Below, one piece after another: positions 45,517-58,600 of a stretch of 64,000 nucleotides of DNA. The stretch comes from Ceratorhiza oryzae-sativae (taxonomy: Eukaryota > Basidiomycota > Agaricomycetes > Cantharellales > Ceratobasidiaceae): NCBI GenBank assembly GCA_030998015.1, contig JARWMV010000239.1:372001-436000 (forward strand), read 5' to 3'. Made by a program: the position numbers and the translations under genes. The first letter of the stretch is position 1; every line of letters starts with the position of its first letter. Under the pieces are notes generated by a model, which was not told the origin of the DNA, searched no databases, and saw nothing but the letters and a program-made list of their open reading frames with translations.

Positions 45517-47847
45517 TTAAGATGCGTCAATCCCCTTGCTGCTCGAAATGTCGATCTCGAGAGGATTCTGTGGGTGCTATTGATCAGTCATACGGCACAT
45601 ATTGGTCATCGTGCGGTTCTTACCTTTCCAGCACGAATTTCACTTGGTGAAGGCATCCGATTGAGACGCATGAGCTCAGCGCACTTGCTAACAACCGGGT
45701 CGTTTTGCATACTAATCACAGGTTTCAGTCCACAAGTTTGTATAGTATATCGCTCGGGCCCACCTTGCAACTGCAATAACTTTGTCGCCTTTCGTATAGT
45801 ATGCAACAAACTAGACAAGGGATAAACTCAAACGTAACATGAGGCAAGGAAATGACGAACCTTCAATTCGTCCGGGCTTCCTTTGATAATAATATCATCA
45901 TAATCTTTTCCTATTCCGCAGTACCGCAGCTGCTGACCCTCTGTAATACGAATTATGACTCTGTAAGCAGAAGCATTGAAGTTTACTCACGAGCACTCCA
46001 GAAGACCGGAACTTTGTTAAACGGCTGTGGCGAACCGGCGATAGTCTTCCCGGCTGCCCTGCCATGGTTGTTCGCGACCTATTCACTCGTCAGCAACCTC
46101 TATGCACAGAAGCCAGTCGTTTCATATTGACTCACGTTCCAATGTTCGACTCTCTGCAAATTCCCAGTTGGGACTTGCGGATAATGAGCGATATCTCCAA
46201 TCGCATATACTCCGGCGTTCTCAAGGCCTTTGACTTGAAGAAGCTCGTTGACGATCACTCCCCCGTCCTTTTCGAGATTGAAACCACTGGATTTGAGGAA
46301 ATCGGTAGCAGGGGCGACACCCGTGCCCATGATGACCGCATCAACCTCAATCGTCTCATCTTTGCCAGACGAGTTGCTAATTGTCACAGATGAAACGGCT
46401 CCGGAGCCGGAGAGCTTTTTGATCTTCGAATTCATGTGGAACTGGGCACCGTTGCTCGAGTGGAACTATGCAAAGATCGAAAGGTCAAAGCAAGATCAAA
46501 GTACGAGAAAGGCGTCATACCTTCATCAATCCAGCTCCGACTTCTTTACCTAGGACTCGCTCAAAAGGAACATCCTCCATCCCGATAATATGCAAAGCAG
46601 CAAGCTTCCTCTTGGATGCGACCACCACGAGCTCCATGCTGATAAACGAGCTTCCAATAAACGCGATCCGTTTGCCCTCTTGAAGAACTGAGTCGATATT
46701 TTTTGCGTCCTGGACCGTACGCAGCATAAAGACGTTTCCGAGGTTTGCGCCCTCGATTGGGGGGGCTCGAGGCACTCCTCCTGGAGCAAGCACAACGTGG
46801 TTGTATTTGAGTGTCTCGGATCCGTTGATCGTAACAGTCTTAGCTGATGTGTCGATGCCGGTCACGACCTATCAGTTAGACTCAGTGAACGAAGGCTAAA
46901 TTCGACTAGCTGGAGGGACATACTGTACCAGGTCGGAAGGCAACTCCATACTTCTCTTTCAAAACGTTAGCTGAGCGCCACTCGATCTTGGACGCATCGG
47001 TAATGAGGGCCTTGCTGAGTTTTGTCCTAAATGAAAGACCTATATTAGCTATATGCGCGCCGTCCGATAGGCAGCTTCGTACCGGTCAATCGGAGCGTAT
47101 TCCTCCTTGGATAACAGGGTAATTGATCCAGTGTACCCATGCTACAACAACAAAGCAGATTTAGTATACCGTACATGACCAATAAAGCACACGAGCAAAC
47201 CTCTCTCAAGCTCTCGACCGTAAACAAACCTCCGCTCCCGCCTCCAACCACAACCACACCGGGCTCCGAGTCCGAAATCTGAGCGGCGGTTGCTTCGAAT
47301 TTGGGAGGCCGAGACTTCTTCTCCTTGGTGGTCTTTTCCGGATCAGCAGTAACAACGATTTTTCCGTCTTGGATTTCAGCCTTGAAGGAGTGCAACGCAT
47401 CGGGTGCGGGGGCATCTTCAATGTCGCCCGTGCAGACATTGAAGCAGGCGCCATGCCATGGGCTTTGATTGACAGAAAATGAGTTCGGCCGGGTTTCACC
47501 GGGGGAACAAACACACTTACCAGACGACTCGTCCATCATTGGTGAGAACACCCTTGGCTAGAGGTGCCTATTAATGTCATGCACGTCAATCTCAGTGCTA
47601 GGCACGTATGGGAGCAACCACTCACGCCGTAATGCGTGCAAAACGCGCTCGTCGCATTGATCTTATCGCCAATCTTGGACAGCAATACCTTTCCGTCTCC
47701 AAACGCTACCTCTTTCATCTGTCCGTCTTTCAGCTCGGACGCATCGAGAACGGCAATTGTTTTGGTAGACATCTTGAAAGAGTTGAAGAATCGAGGAACG
47801 GTCAACGGTCGAATGGAGTGGGCTGAGAGGGCGGTCCGCAGCAGCAT
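45517..47847 (-). CDS. AIFM3-like oxidoreductase: Rieske [2Fe-2S] plus FAD/NAD(P)-binding domains
   Basis: Multi-exon minus-strand gene from MLLRTALSAHSIRPLTVPRF to GIDAS. An N-terminal presequence is basic and Ser/Thr-rich, and a second Met (MSTKTIAVLD) follows about 25 residues later. The Rieske domain ligands are CTHYG and, across an intron, CPWHGACFN. The FAD-binding Rossmann motif is VVVVGGGSGGL, the NAD-binding one is IAFIGSSFISME, and the second FAD contact is YAIGDIAHYP. The C-terminus has LRYCGIGKDYDDIIIKG. This matches the AIFM3/AIF-like ferredoxin-reductase family, mitochondrial NAD(P)H oxidoreductases linked to redox signalling or cell death. Electron acceptor unknown. No frame problems were found. 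Confidence 0.9.
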
Positions 47848-48143
47848 GCGATTTAAGAATAGACGGATCGCGATTGCCGCCGGAATTTATACAGCCTGTA
47901 AAGGGATGACTTCATCACCTACGGATCGACCTTGACCAATGACGATTCACGCGTTGTGTCATCCAGGGATCGACATCGGGGTTCTTTGCTTTCTATTGCA
48001 CAATTCACGTTGCTCATCGGACGGATCGTAAATCGAAATAGGTGATTGGTGTAACTTTAAATATATAAGCGAACGACTAAGTCCGGCGTATATGTATATA
48101 ACCAAACCAGCGCAACAACTAAAACAGGAAACAGGACACCAAA
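47848..48143. other. Intergenic region
   Basis: Upstream region of the AIF-like gene and 3' region of the LETM1-domain gene. No gene recognised. Confidence 0.4.
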
Positions 48144-49746
48144 CTAGTCGACGGGCGTGGGTCGGACGTCCTTGTTTGATTGTAGCAGATCGGTCAACAG
48201 GAACTCTAAAGAGACGGACTTCCATTGCGTCGTGTCCTCTCCAAGAGCGTGGAGCCGTTTCTCAAGTGTTGCACGCAGCTGAGACTCTTCAGCGGATGCA
48301 AGGCTGAGAACCCGATTAGTCAGGGATATCACCAGAATGGAAATGGCAGAACTTACAAGCCGCGTTCGGACATGGCTTTTCTTAGGTTTCTGAGGTCGAG
48401 ATGAGAGCCCATGTGAGATTCGTGTACTAGCAATCGATCATCGTTTAGCAAATAAGCCAAGTGCTTTTCGAGACGTCTCCTGTGAAGCATCACTGGTCCT
48501 CTTGTCGAAAGCCCAAACATCCTGCAATGGCTGGTTAGCATAGAATATCGGCTTAGACCAGCGAGCCATATACTTGGTCAATCCGGTCACTAGTCGCTCA
48601 GGCATCTCTGAGACGCTGGCGTTGACAATTCCAGTCACAGGTCCCAACTCCGAGAGAATCCGACGAACATCTTGTCGTGCAATATACTGTGCATCATCTC
48701 GCTTCCAAAGGATGCGAGCACGCTGGCTGGGCAATATACAAGTCGAAGGCAGCAGGAATGGCGCGTAGAGCACAACAAGCGGAAGCGCTTCCTCCACGAT
48801 GAGCAGTATAAGCAAAAATGGGACGAGCCTGAAATTAAGCGTTAGAATCTTATGGCGCACGGAAAAGGGCGCAAGTAATCACTTGACCAGGTCCTCCTTG
48901 TATGTCTTGACAAAGTGGGCTTCTTCCCAAGTCATAGTACTGGGTATCCCTTGGGATTTCTCCTCCTTCACGCGAGCTTCGAGATCCTTCACGATCTGCC
49001 GGTGGGTCAACAACTGCTTCAGGCCGCGCACATAGAATCTAAACAATTCCTTGGCCTATTAACCCATTAGGACAACCCGCGTCTGATCAATCCGAAATGA
49101 AAATATCTTGCCTGATGCCAGAGTTTCGCAATTCTACCCGCATCTTTCGGTGGAGGCACAAGGGCACCAGCCTCAGCGGCCTTGACAACATCAGATATCG
49201 CCATTTTAATCTTTGAAGTAGGAGCGGGGCTGGTGACTTCCTCGGCTTTAGCCGCTTTAGTCGCCTCGGCCTTGGGTTGCGCATGACCCGTCACGGGTTG
49301 AGGTCCAGTCGCCGCTGCTTTGCCAGCTGCAACGTGTACAGCAGCGGCAGACGGCCGGAGGTTGTCTGGCGACGGGTTCGAAGAACTAGCTGGTCTAGGG
49401 CTAGGCTTGAGGTCTACCTTGATCTTTTTGGCGGCAGGACTGGGGAAAACCGGATCGACCGGAGATTTTTGGCTCTCGGACGGACAGGCCAGGAGGCAAA
49501 GAAGAGTAGAGACGAGCGGATGAATATATCGCAAGTGGCTCAAGTGGTTTGAAGCTATGGGATAGAGCTTGAGCCTGGGCTCGGGCCCTCAACTGCAAAG
49601 TAAGCGGGAGCGGATGTGCCACGGGAGCATTTTTACAAGCGATTGCACTATCACACGCTGCGGTTAACATTATGATCGTATATACAAGAAAGGCAGGATG
49701 TTGATACATACCAAGACCACGTTTGCCGGCCGCTGAGACGGAGCAT
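48144..49746 (-). CDS. LETM1-domain mitochondrial protein
   Basis: Minus-strand gene starting MLRLSGRQTWS and, after an intron, LRARAQAQALSHSFKPLEP...SSARLYSS, a basic mitochondrial presequence. A low-complexity Pro/Ala/Lys region follows, then helices IAKLWHQARYFHFGLIRRG, AKELFRFYVRGLKQLLTHRQI, and the LETM1 ribosome-binding-like core LVKLVPFLLILLIVEEALPLVVLYAPFLLPS. The C-terminal half continues with helices (RRLEKHLAYLLNDDRLL, LRNLRKAMSERGL). LETM1/Mdm38 proteins sit in the inner membrane and affect K+/H+ exchange and mitoribosome binding. A one-base frame break in the A5 run at 49466-49470 is fixed by removing one A. The presequence and the rest are otherwise one gene. Confidence 0.82.
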
Positions 49747-51793
49747 TTGGGCGACAAGTTCGTTGGAGCAGGAGTCTAACTTGCCGGAAAATAGAGTCAC
49801 AGGGTCGGATCCAGCTAGGCCGAAAATCCAGAGAAAGAGCGATAGACAGGGAAGAAAGCGTGCTAGTTATTATAAGAATCTACGGGGTCGGGGATGTACA
49901 AATCTAGTAGGCGAGTGGTAGTCGTAAGCTTGGGCTGCCGCGGCCGCAAGTAAACCGGATAACTTCAGAAGGGACCAGCACAGCCTCGTAATTTGAAATG
50001 AATGCGAACGAAAAAGGAAAAGGGCCTCATTTTTGCCAACACTGCGACTACAACGATATGCCGTGCGCTTTCAACGCAGTCGACATGTTGTTTGGCAGAT
50101 CTTGTGCTTAGACCAATACGTGATACCCGAAGCCTTGATTTTGCAGAAATACACTACGGCTAATGCCCGATCTTTCAAGTGATATGATGGTTTACACTTA
50201 GTGCTGAAAAGGTGTTGGAAACTTGTTCATTGTGCTGAGGGCCCTGCCATCATGACCTGTCATTTATGCGATCCGATAGATAGTGTTAGCTTTATGAGAT
50301 TCGGGTATTATGCTGCACGCTTTTCCTACCCACTTCCCATCTCGTGAACACGTCCCGCTTGATGACATATGTATGCCATATACATAGAAGTTTCTACTGA
50401 CTGATCCTTCCGCATAGCACTCTGGAAAGAAAATTTGGACGTTTAACATGACTGACTCGAGCTGTAACATGGGAATCAAGCTCCTGTCAGGGTTGGCATG
50501 CTGGCTCGATCCTTGTACCCAAGTGTCGCCACAGATACAGCGGACAAACATATGATTCACCAATTTATTAAAACTAGTTAGACAGGCCAAATGAAGCTGT
50601 TCACGGGCTTTTTGGGCTTTTTGGGCGCGCTCGGCCGAATAAGTTACGGTGGGCAGCGGTACGCCAGCCCCGGACTGGCGGGCATTTTTGGAAGCTAAAA
50701 ACAGGTTGAAAAGATGGCCACGTATAACAAATGATATATTTCGTATAGTTTAATGGATGTATGATACATGTGTATGAGTAGTGCAACTAACAACAGCAAT
50801 TGACAACATGACGACAAAGCAGGCAAGATGCACATGTGGGTCGTTGGCTCTAGTCTGCAACCGCTGGAGGCGGTACCGATGGTGAACGAACCATCGCAGC
50901 CGTCTCTGGTGTTGACGGATTTGATGATACAGATGACTGCCTGTCCGAAGAGGGTGCGATTTGGACTGTGGTGCGGTAAGTATTTCTGTCTGAATATCTA
51001 CAATTTTGACCCACCAGAGGCAAGAGACATTCTAGCGTCGAGTATTACATGCATTTCAGGTACAGAAGGTCGACTTAGATGAGGATCTTGAGACCATTTA
51101 CCTAGACGAATATCGAAAACTGGTGAGATGAGGTGGTTCAGTCGCTTTGCCTCATTGGTCAACTCACGACGCCAAGAGTGTTTTAGCGGAAGTTTTGGTT
51201 GGGGCCCGGGTGTTGGAGGATCGGATGCTGAAAAGACCTGCTTTGATAGGGGATGAGGTCCCCGATGCAGGCTTTTAGGCGAAATCGTGTGAGAAGGGGG
51301 AGCGCTCAGCGAGCGAGATTCTAGTACAAAAGGGACACGTTGAAAAAGGCTGTCAAGTCAATATCAGACACAAAGAGCTACCTAGTATCTTGGGCATCGA
51401 TGTGGTGGAAAGCGCGGCTGAAAGGTGTGGGTTGGGCGTTGGTTGTTTGTGAGTGGAGAGCACTGGAATTTGAGTCCGGCTAGTAATGACGATTTCAGTG
51501 ATTGGCCGGTGGTTGTCAATTCGGATCTTCGCTTGTTTAGGCCTGTGGGAGATACGATGATGAAATGGTTATGCGTGGTATGGGCGCCCGGATGGTAGCA
51601 GCTGAAGGTCTGAGATGTAGGTTTGTAGGTGATGTGGTCAGAATTTCAGCTCAAGGCGAGTGGGAGAGCAAACAGGAAGCGTGTAACCAAGCCCAAACAA
51701 AGGCGAGTGCTCACTTAGGTAATGATCGGGTTATTTCTTCGCTATCGAGTGAACAATCCAATGCAAATCTAAATACCGTCCAGAGAGATCCCA
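49747..51793. other. 2-kb region with one weak candidate exon
   Basis: No gene is firmly supported. A stretch around 50866-50990 on the plus strand reads, after a possible ctctag acceptor, as an acidic peptide (VSGVDGFDDTDDCLSEEG, then AIWTVV) ending at a good gtaagt donor. A following piece near 51064-51117 reads KVDLDEDLETIYLDEYRKL, but I could not join the two in frame. ORFs at 50264-50590 (minus) lack motifs. Confidence 0.3.
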
Positions 51794-51955
51794 GTGGAGT
51801 GTGTCTGGAGCCCATTGACTGTCCGCCACCTTTTTCTGCAGGCTTGCTGGGACTACGGTCTGGCGTGGTGGCGAAACCTAATCTCCTTTTTTACATTCTT
51901 GGCTCTTATGCTTCTGGCTGCTTCCCCACTCCGCAAAGACAACCTGGCTGCTGAT

Positions 51956-54734
51956 GACTCTCATCCAGTTCTGCCCGATGGGCTACTTCAGCCTCCAGCA
52001 TCCGGCCAGACCCAGGCCCTCGTGTAGACAGCATCCAGCCCAAGGCGCCAGCACACGCCATACACACCCCACAGCAACTCGCCCAGCTCGAAGCAATCGC
52101 CCATGCCCAGACACGCGCGACGCCAGAGTCCACAACCGTTTCAGACGATGAGAAATATCTGGCCGCGCAGGTACGCCCGATGAAATGGAACGAGTATAAT
52201 CGCTAAAGACAAATTAATCGTTGTCAGCTTGTTTACCTCGCGTCCCAGCACCACGGGTCAGAGTACAATCGCCAAAAAATTAATCCAGGACCTCAGTCCG
52301 TTTACATTCCCTTGTCAATTCAACTCCCTGGCCACGTTCGTGATTTACGCGTCCGCCAGGCTCAGTCTACCCTGCGGCGCGCATGGTTTATCGCAGACCA
52401 GAGGGACCGGCGCGCGTATTCCCTCGCACCGATAGAGGGTCAAGTTGATGAAACTCAGCGGGCAACCCTATTTCCGCAAGATCAACCCGTAAAAAAGGTG
52501 CTGCCCACGTCTTGCCCGGCCTCTCCGCGTCATGGTGCCGAGCGCCGAGCTCTTGTGGAATTGCACTCGGTCCAAGTCTCGTTGCTGCAGGATGCACTTG
52601 GAAACTCTGTCTTGCCTGGTTCGTCTGGTGCGTCGCCGAGCGCGACCGAATCGACAAAAGTCGAGCCGGTTGAATTCTCGGCGCAGTCCCCTGCTTCACG
52701 TCTCTTGCCAGCTTCGACCGAAGTGGACGTCGTCGACACACCTCCCCCTCTTCCTGAGACAGCACTGCCACACGTTCCGCCCCTGCTCGATCGCGAGCCC
52801 CCCCTCAGATGATCCCTGTACTCCCACATTTACCTTCCTCACTCACCCCTGAACCTTGGTCGCTCGCGAGGAAATCATATCCAGGAACTGCTAATGCCTC
52901 TCCTCAGATCTCAAATGCCGAACTTGGTTTTTGGCCCCAACCACCGACACGTCCCGCTCCGGTCCATGTTGCGCCGGTCCCGACACCACAGCTCCAGCTC
53001 GCACTCGAAATTGCGATTTCAAAGGACACCATCTTGGACCAGCGCCAGCTTCGCCCCCCGAATGTCAATCAGCAACTACCGGCAGGGGCGCTTCGACAAG
53101 CTACCAATGGCGGTGGGCATGGTCTGCCACACCCTCTGCTGCCTTCTCGAATGCTCGCATTGCCCAAAACTTCTGAAACTCATCCTATCAAGTGAGTTGT
53201 AAAAAAGTAACTTGGGTTGCACTTTATCTGACTCATTGTCGTCACCAAGTATATCGCAAGTGATTCCCCCTCAGTGTATGGCCATGATTGCGTCACACCT
53301 AGAAAGGTATCCAGCCCAAAGCAGTGATTCGTGGGATGGGCATAGGCCGCGAGGGTCCTATTTCCGGATTCCGCCTCACTTTCGATTGGATCATGTTCTA
53401 TATGTGCTAGCCGTTAGAGCATACGAAGCTCGGGCAGCTATGAACCGTCGGCCGCCGGCTCTCGCGGAAGTTCGATTTGAAGATATGCCCGGGTCCTGGC
53501 AAGGGCCTGGTAATGGTAGTGCACCTACATTGAGGCCGTCCGCGAGCGAACCGAATTTCGAACGGCCGCTCAAACGACCGTTTTCGATGGTGCCTTCAGT
53601 TCCTCATCTAAACACTCCACAACCCAAACGGCCATCGAACCCGGCTCCCGACCGTGCCGTCGGTATGCCGAATTCTTTAGATCTAGATCTCCGAAACAAC
53701 GGGCACGAATCTCCGGATGAAGACTCTCACCGGGCTCATTCTAAACCGCATAATGGGTCTATGCAACCGTTACCCGAGATATACGTTACATCCCAGCATG
53801 CTCCACATCGTGGATCTCGTCCTACTATCGCCTTGCCCGCACTTCCTCCCATGTTACAAGCTCCTCCAACGCCTCCCCTCGTCACACCTCAGCTCCCGTC
53901 CCCTTCGCCGATTGGGGCGTTCCCGGTTCATCTACTTCCATCTACCTTGTCAGCTTCCAGCTCGGATGATGAACGTTTAGTTCTTGGAAACCTATACATG
54001 TCATCTTGTCCAGGCAAAAAGGTTCGTTTAAACGGCCCTGTCAAGGGAAGGGGCGCGATCTGTCGGGACCTCGGTGTAGACCTTGCAAGGATCAAGTCTA
54101 TTGGCGTGGATCTCATCGTTTGGTATGGGAGTCTAATTTTTGGATCTATTCAACCCAAGCTCATCTACTAAAAGCTGCCTCGACGATGACGAGCTGGAAT
54201 TTCTGGGTGCACCGTGGCCAGAGTATGAAGATGCTGCCAATGCAGTAGGATTGGATGTCCTTCGGTACGTGCTTTGGCTATGAACCGTCGTAGCGAGTTG
54301 CTTAATTGCTTTGCTAGTCTCCCTATGCCGGAAGGTCTTTGCCCGCTAAGCGTGCAGGCCATGTCACGGCATATGGACCGAATTATCTATCAATACACCC
54401 TCATGGGCAAACATGTCCTTGTGCACTGTCGAGGAGGCGTAGGTCGTGCTGGCTCGTCGCGTGCACTTGGATGCTCAAACTTGGAATCTGTGGCTCGGTC
54501 AACCCAAACGATCAAGTTATCGAATGGGACGAAGAAACGCAGCCTCCTGCTGAGCGTCTGATGCGTGATCGGAGAGTGGCTGGCGATACATTAGAGTTGC
54601 TGGAGCGCGTGATATACGTGATACGGAGACAGCGTAGCGTAAAAGCCATCGAAACGTACGAGCAGGTTCGATTCCTGTTAGAGTTTATCGAGCACCTGAG
54701 GTATGCAGACGCCAAAGCGCTGTCTTTGCTTTAG
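51956..54734 (+). CDS. CDKN3-like dual-specificity phosphatase with a long disordered N-terminus
   Basis: The catalytic domain occupies the last ~220 codons: LVLGNLYMSSCPGKKVRLNG, the acid loop region PWPEYEDAA...GLDVLRLPMPEG, then the P-loop VLVHCRGGVGRAG (C-x5-R) and ACTWMLKLG, followed by helices to ADAKALSLL. The CRGGVGRAG loop resembles the KAP/CDKN3 group, which dephosphorylates CDKs. Upstream are ~600 Pro/Ser-rich residues, including AIHTPQQLAQLEAIAHAQ and LVYLASQHHGSEYN. A frame break in a C7 run at 52798-52804 is fixed by one extra C, which joins two ORFs into one. The 5' start is not settled (between about 51790 and 51960). Substrate unknown. Confidence 0.75.
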
Positions 54735-55656
54735 GCTCTAATTTCAGGCACTGCTCTGCACCGTGCTCTATGATTATGTTGTATACGCTTTGTCTGTTTG
54801 CACTTTGGATTACACTTTTGATCTGTACATTTTTTTTTACGCTACAATGTATCTGCAGTTCGCGCTGTCCTCGTATCTTACTTTGGATTTTTCAGCCAGC
54901 TCGCCGCGATAATCCCAACTGGCGGGCCCGCTCTATCAGCTCTTGTCTGGCCGCGATCGATTTTCGCCAGCTAGTCATATTAATATCAGGTACAGATTGC
55001 AGAAAAATAGCTCGGATAACGAATACAACCGAGGCCTTCAACTTGAGCCCGACGGGGCAGACTGGAATCGTTTCGTGAGTCTACGAACGTGCTTCTCAGT
55101 CGCGAGCCAGACATGAGAGAAGACTATTACGCGCCTCGGGTGTGTCCACATATCCTGTCACCATTATGTGCGATCTAGGCTGACGGAATAGCTCGATCCT
55201 TGCGTTGTCGGATGCGAGTAGAATCGATATATCGGCGAGTGCGTATGAGCCATCGTCCTCTATTAAAACTAAAGGAGAGTTTGGCTCCGTAGATAGCGCT
55301 CTTGAGGGTATCAAGTTATATATATCCTTAAACGACGCCGGGCTAATCTACCTGGCAACCAGCCGCACTTTTCGACCAACTGTCTCTTTGCTTAGAGAGG
55401 CCAGGAGAACAACCTCCTGTATATTCATTGCCAGGGGACATGCCAAAATGCTAGAGTCATAAAATATCTGTACAGATTAGAACTTATAGATTAGGAGAAA
55501 GAGATGACAGCGTGGATGTGGTCGAGCACCGCGGGTGCTGTAACTCACGAGGTTTGACCCCTTTCGGTGATCCAACAAACACAAACACAAAAGTCAAATG
55601 ATTTCCTCGACTATCACGCAAACGCAACACTATATCATAAGAAATTCGTATAAAAT
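54735..55656. other. Convergent 3' region
   Basis: Roughly 0.9 kb between the phosphatase and SKI3 stops. A minus-strand ORF (55096-55314, 72 aa) shows no recognisable motif. I see nothing else. Confidence 0.4.
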
Positions 55657-58600
55657 TCAATTATTTACATGTTCTGAGCTCTTATGTAGCTTAGCACGAA
55701 CGTAGCCCAAAGCTATCCTGTTGGCCACGTTCCAGGGTTCCAGTACCAATGCTCGCTCAACGTCCTTCTGTACGGCAAATCGGCGCTCCCAAATTTAGCC
55801 TTCGCAACGCCAGCAATTCGCAAAGAAGAGCTCAATTCGGCTCGATTTTTGACATCTTGAGCGGCCATAGCTGGATTTTCCAGTACCTTCTCGTCCCCTT
55901 GTTGAATAAGGAGTGTTGTCAGGTCTTGCCGAGCAATTCCGAATATATGATTCGAATGCACAGCTTGCTGAACAACCTTCAGTGCCTCGCTTGCGCGGCC
56001 CTGTGATAGGTGGTGCTGAACTAACAGGTGATCTACCTGGCGAATAGGATCGAGGGCTTCGCGCTGAGTCGCCGGCATACTCAGGATTTCGGACAGTGCG
56101 GCATCAACCAAGTCGGCATCCTAGATCATCCAGGGTCAGCGCAAACATTATCGCTACGCCTAGAGATACTCACATTGTTAAGGCTACCAATAGCCACGAG
56201 CGTGACAATACATTCCAAGTTGGATGGATCTTGTTCGAATCTGCCAACTGCTCAGCCAGTGGCACAGAAGTAACCAAGAATAAAAACTTACATCTCGAGC
56301 AATTGCGCTTTGGAAGCTTCTCTCGTGTCTTCGGAACCAACCTCCCAGAGTGCTTGGCAGAGCGCTATCACAACATTTTCTCGTACTCTGATCCAGCTGG
56401 AGCGCTAGCTACCGCGAGTTCAAACATCTCGATCGCCTTTTCAAGCTCATCCTGCATGTAGTAGGATATCCCAGAACTCGATTGCGCATGTGCCCGACAG
56501 GTCTTGATTGTGTCTGTTTCGGCATCTTCAGGTAGTAACAAAAGCGCTGTCCCAAATTCCCGCAACGCGGAAGCATACTCAGCGTTCGCGAGATACAGGC
56601 GCCCCAGATTGGTTTTTGCAATCCCGTAGTGTTCAGCAACAGTCGGGTCCTCGGTGCATCATAGGCGGAGTCTAGGATAACGGTGGCTTGATTACACAGA
56701 TCGATGGCCAAGGAAAGGTTTCCTAGTCGCTCAGCTATCAAAGCCAACAAATGCAACCCCGATGCGTCGTCAGAGAAAAGCTGACAATAGCGTTGTATGG
56801 CAAAGAAAGCAGAGAAGAGCTGGTCATCCGCTGATGTGTTGGACGTATTGGCAAAGCGTTGAGTTGCATATTCTTTATCAGCTCGGGGCTAAGTTTATAT
56901 GCAGTTAATCATCGTATTGAATGATGACGGGCATACACTCACTGCATACGCCGCCAAACTGGTAGCGTGCTCAAACAGCGCTTGCGATTCCGCGTATTTC
57001 TTGTTCCGAGCTGCAAGAACAGCTCGGCCAACCCAAGCCATACTTGCCTCGGGGTCGAGGATCTGGGCTCGTGAAAATACGTGCTGAGCGAGTTCTGTGT
57101 CGTCGTTATTGAGATACAGTAACCCTAGCCGAGCCCAATGATCGGCGCACTATTGTACAGAGTAATTAGAATAATCTGGATTCACTGGCATACCACTGAC
57201 ATTCTTGTTTATTTCTATGGCTTTGATGTATGCATGTTGAGTGGCTTTGGCATCCGTTGTGAACATCAGTGATCCATATATGCTCCATAGCCCGTCATTC
57301 GATGGGTCTCGCCGAAGTGCATGTTTGACCGCATTCACGGCAGCATGCTCGAGTTTGCCTTTCTTTTCGACTGTCCCCTCAAAAGGCTTTGCATTAGATA
57401 GAGGAATGGAAATTCCCGCCCAGGCGTTTGCAATAACGTCTTCGTCGTCGGATGAAAGTGTGATGAGATACGCGCTCACGGACGCCGCTATTTTCAGGGC
57501 AGTGCTCCCGTTGGGGCCTTGAAGCAACATATCGACAACCTCCCCGAATGGGAAACGCTCCCGCAAGATTGTGTTTGAACTCATGTTCCCGCTCTGCAAG
57601 AATTTCGGCTAGGGGAGCGAGAGCGGCCTGTATAGCTTGTATGTCTAAGAAGGCACGTTGTTTCCCCAGTTCGAGCAAAGCGTCATATACGAGTTTCCAA
57701 CCGACGCGGCGAGCGGTTTGTAGTGAGCCATTGCTTACGAGTCTGTGTGACAGTTCTAGTGATGAACACCATGAAAGCTCCGCGCGAGCAAGATACCCAG
57801 TATTCGCTTCCAAGCACCCTAGATCAAGATAGGCTCCCGATAGCGCAGCGAAAATTAGTGGATCGTTTTCGTTTGGATAATCGACTATAATTTTGCTCAG
57901 CGTATGTACGGCTTGTGAATATAGCCCCATATCACGTTGCACCGTCCCGATAGTATATGCACCAATCCATTCAGACGGAGGAGCCAGGGTTTGAGCACGT
58001 TCGAGTGCCTTAAGGGCAGCGGTATGCCGACCGGACTGAGCATATGCCTCACCGAGCTGTAGCCAGGATCTAAAATCGTTTTCATTTGACCTCAAAGCCA
58101 CTTGGAACGACTGGACGGCTGTATTGTAATTGTGACGATTCTGAGGGGTCACACTTCAGATTGCCTGAGCTAAGAGATAAGCGCGAAAAACTTGCCAGTT
58201 CCACCAGGCCAATGGCTTTCCATGCCCAGGCATGGATGGGCTGGTGACGAGAGACCTCCGAAGTCTGTTGGTCTAGCCCACCAGTTAGGCCGCCTTCACC
58301 CTCAATGGTTCGACGGGCGACAACCTCGACCAAGTCCCACTCGCGTTCGTCGGCAAACCCTTCAGCAAGCCGTCGTGCTGCATCCCCTTCGCGAGCGTCT
58401 AACTCAAATGCCTTCTGGAAACATTTTGATGCTCGAAGGGGATCAGGAGGACTCGCGTGTTCGCTATAATAGATGCCCAAAAATGTGAATGCTGGAGCAT
58501 AGCTTGGGTTTTGTTTCAGAGAAGCAATGAAACGTTTGTAAGATTCGTCACGCCAGCTTCCTAGAAGTGAATGGTGGGTAAGATCTTCACCGAAACCGAT

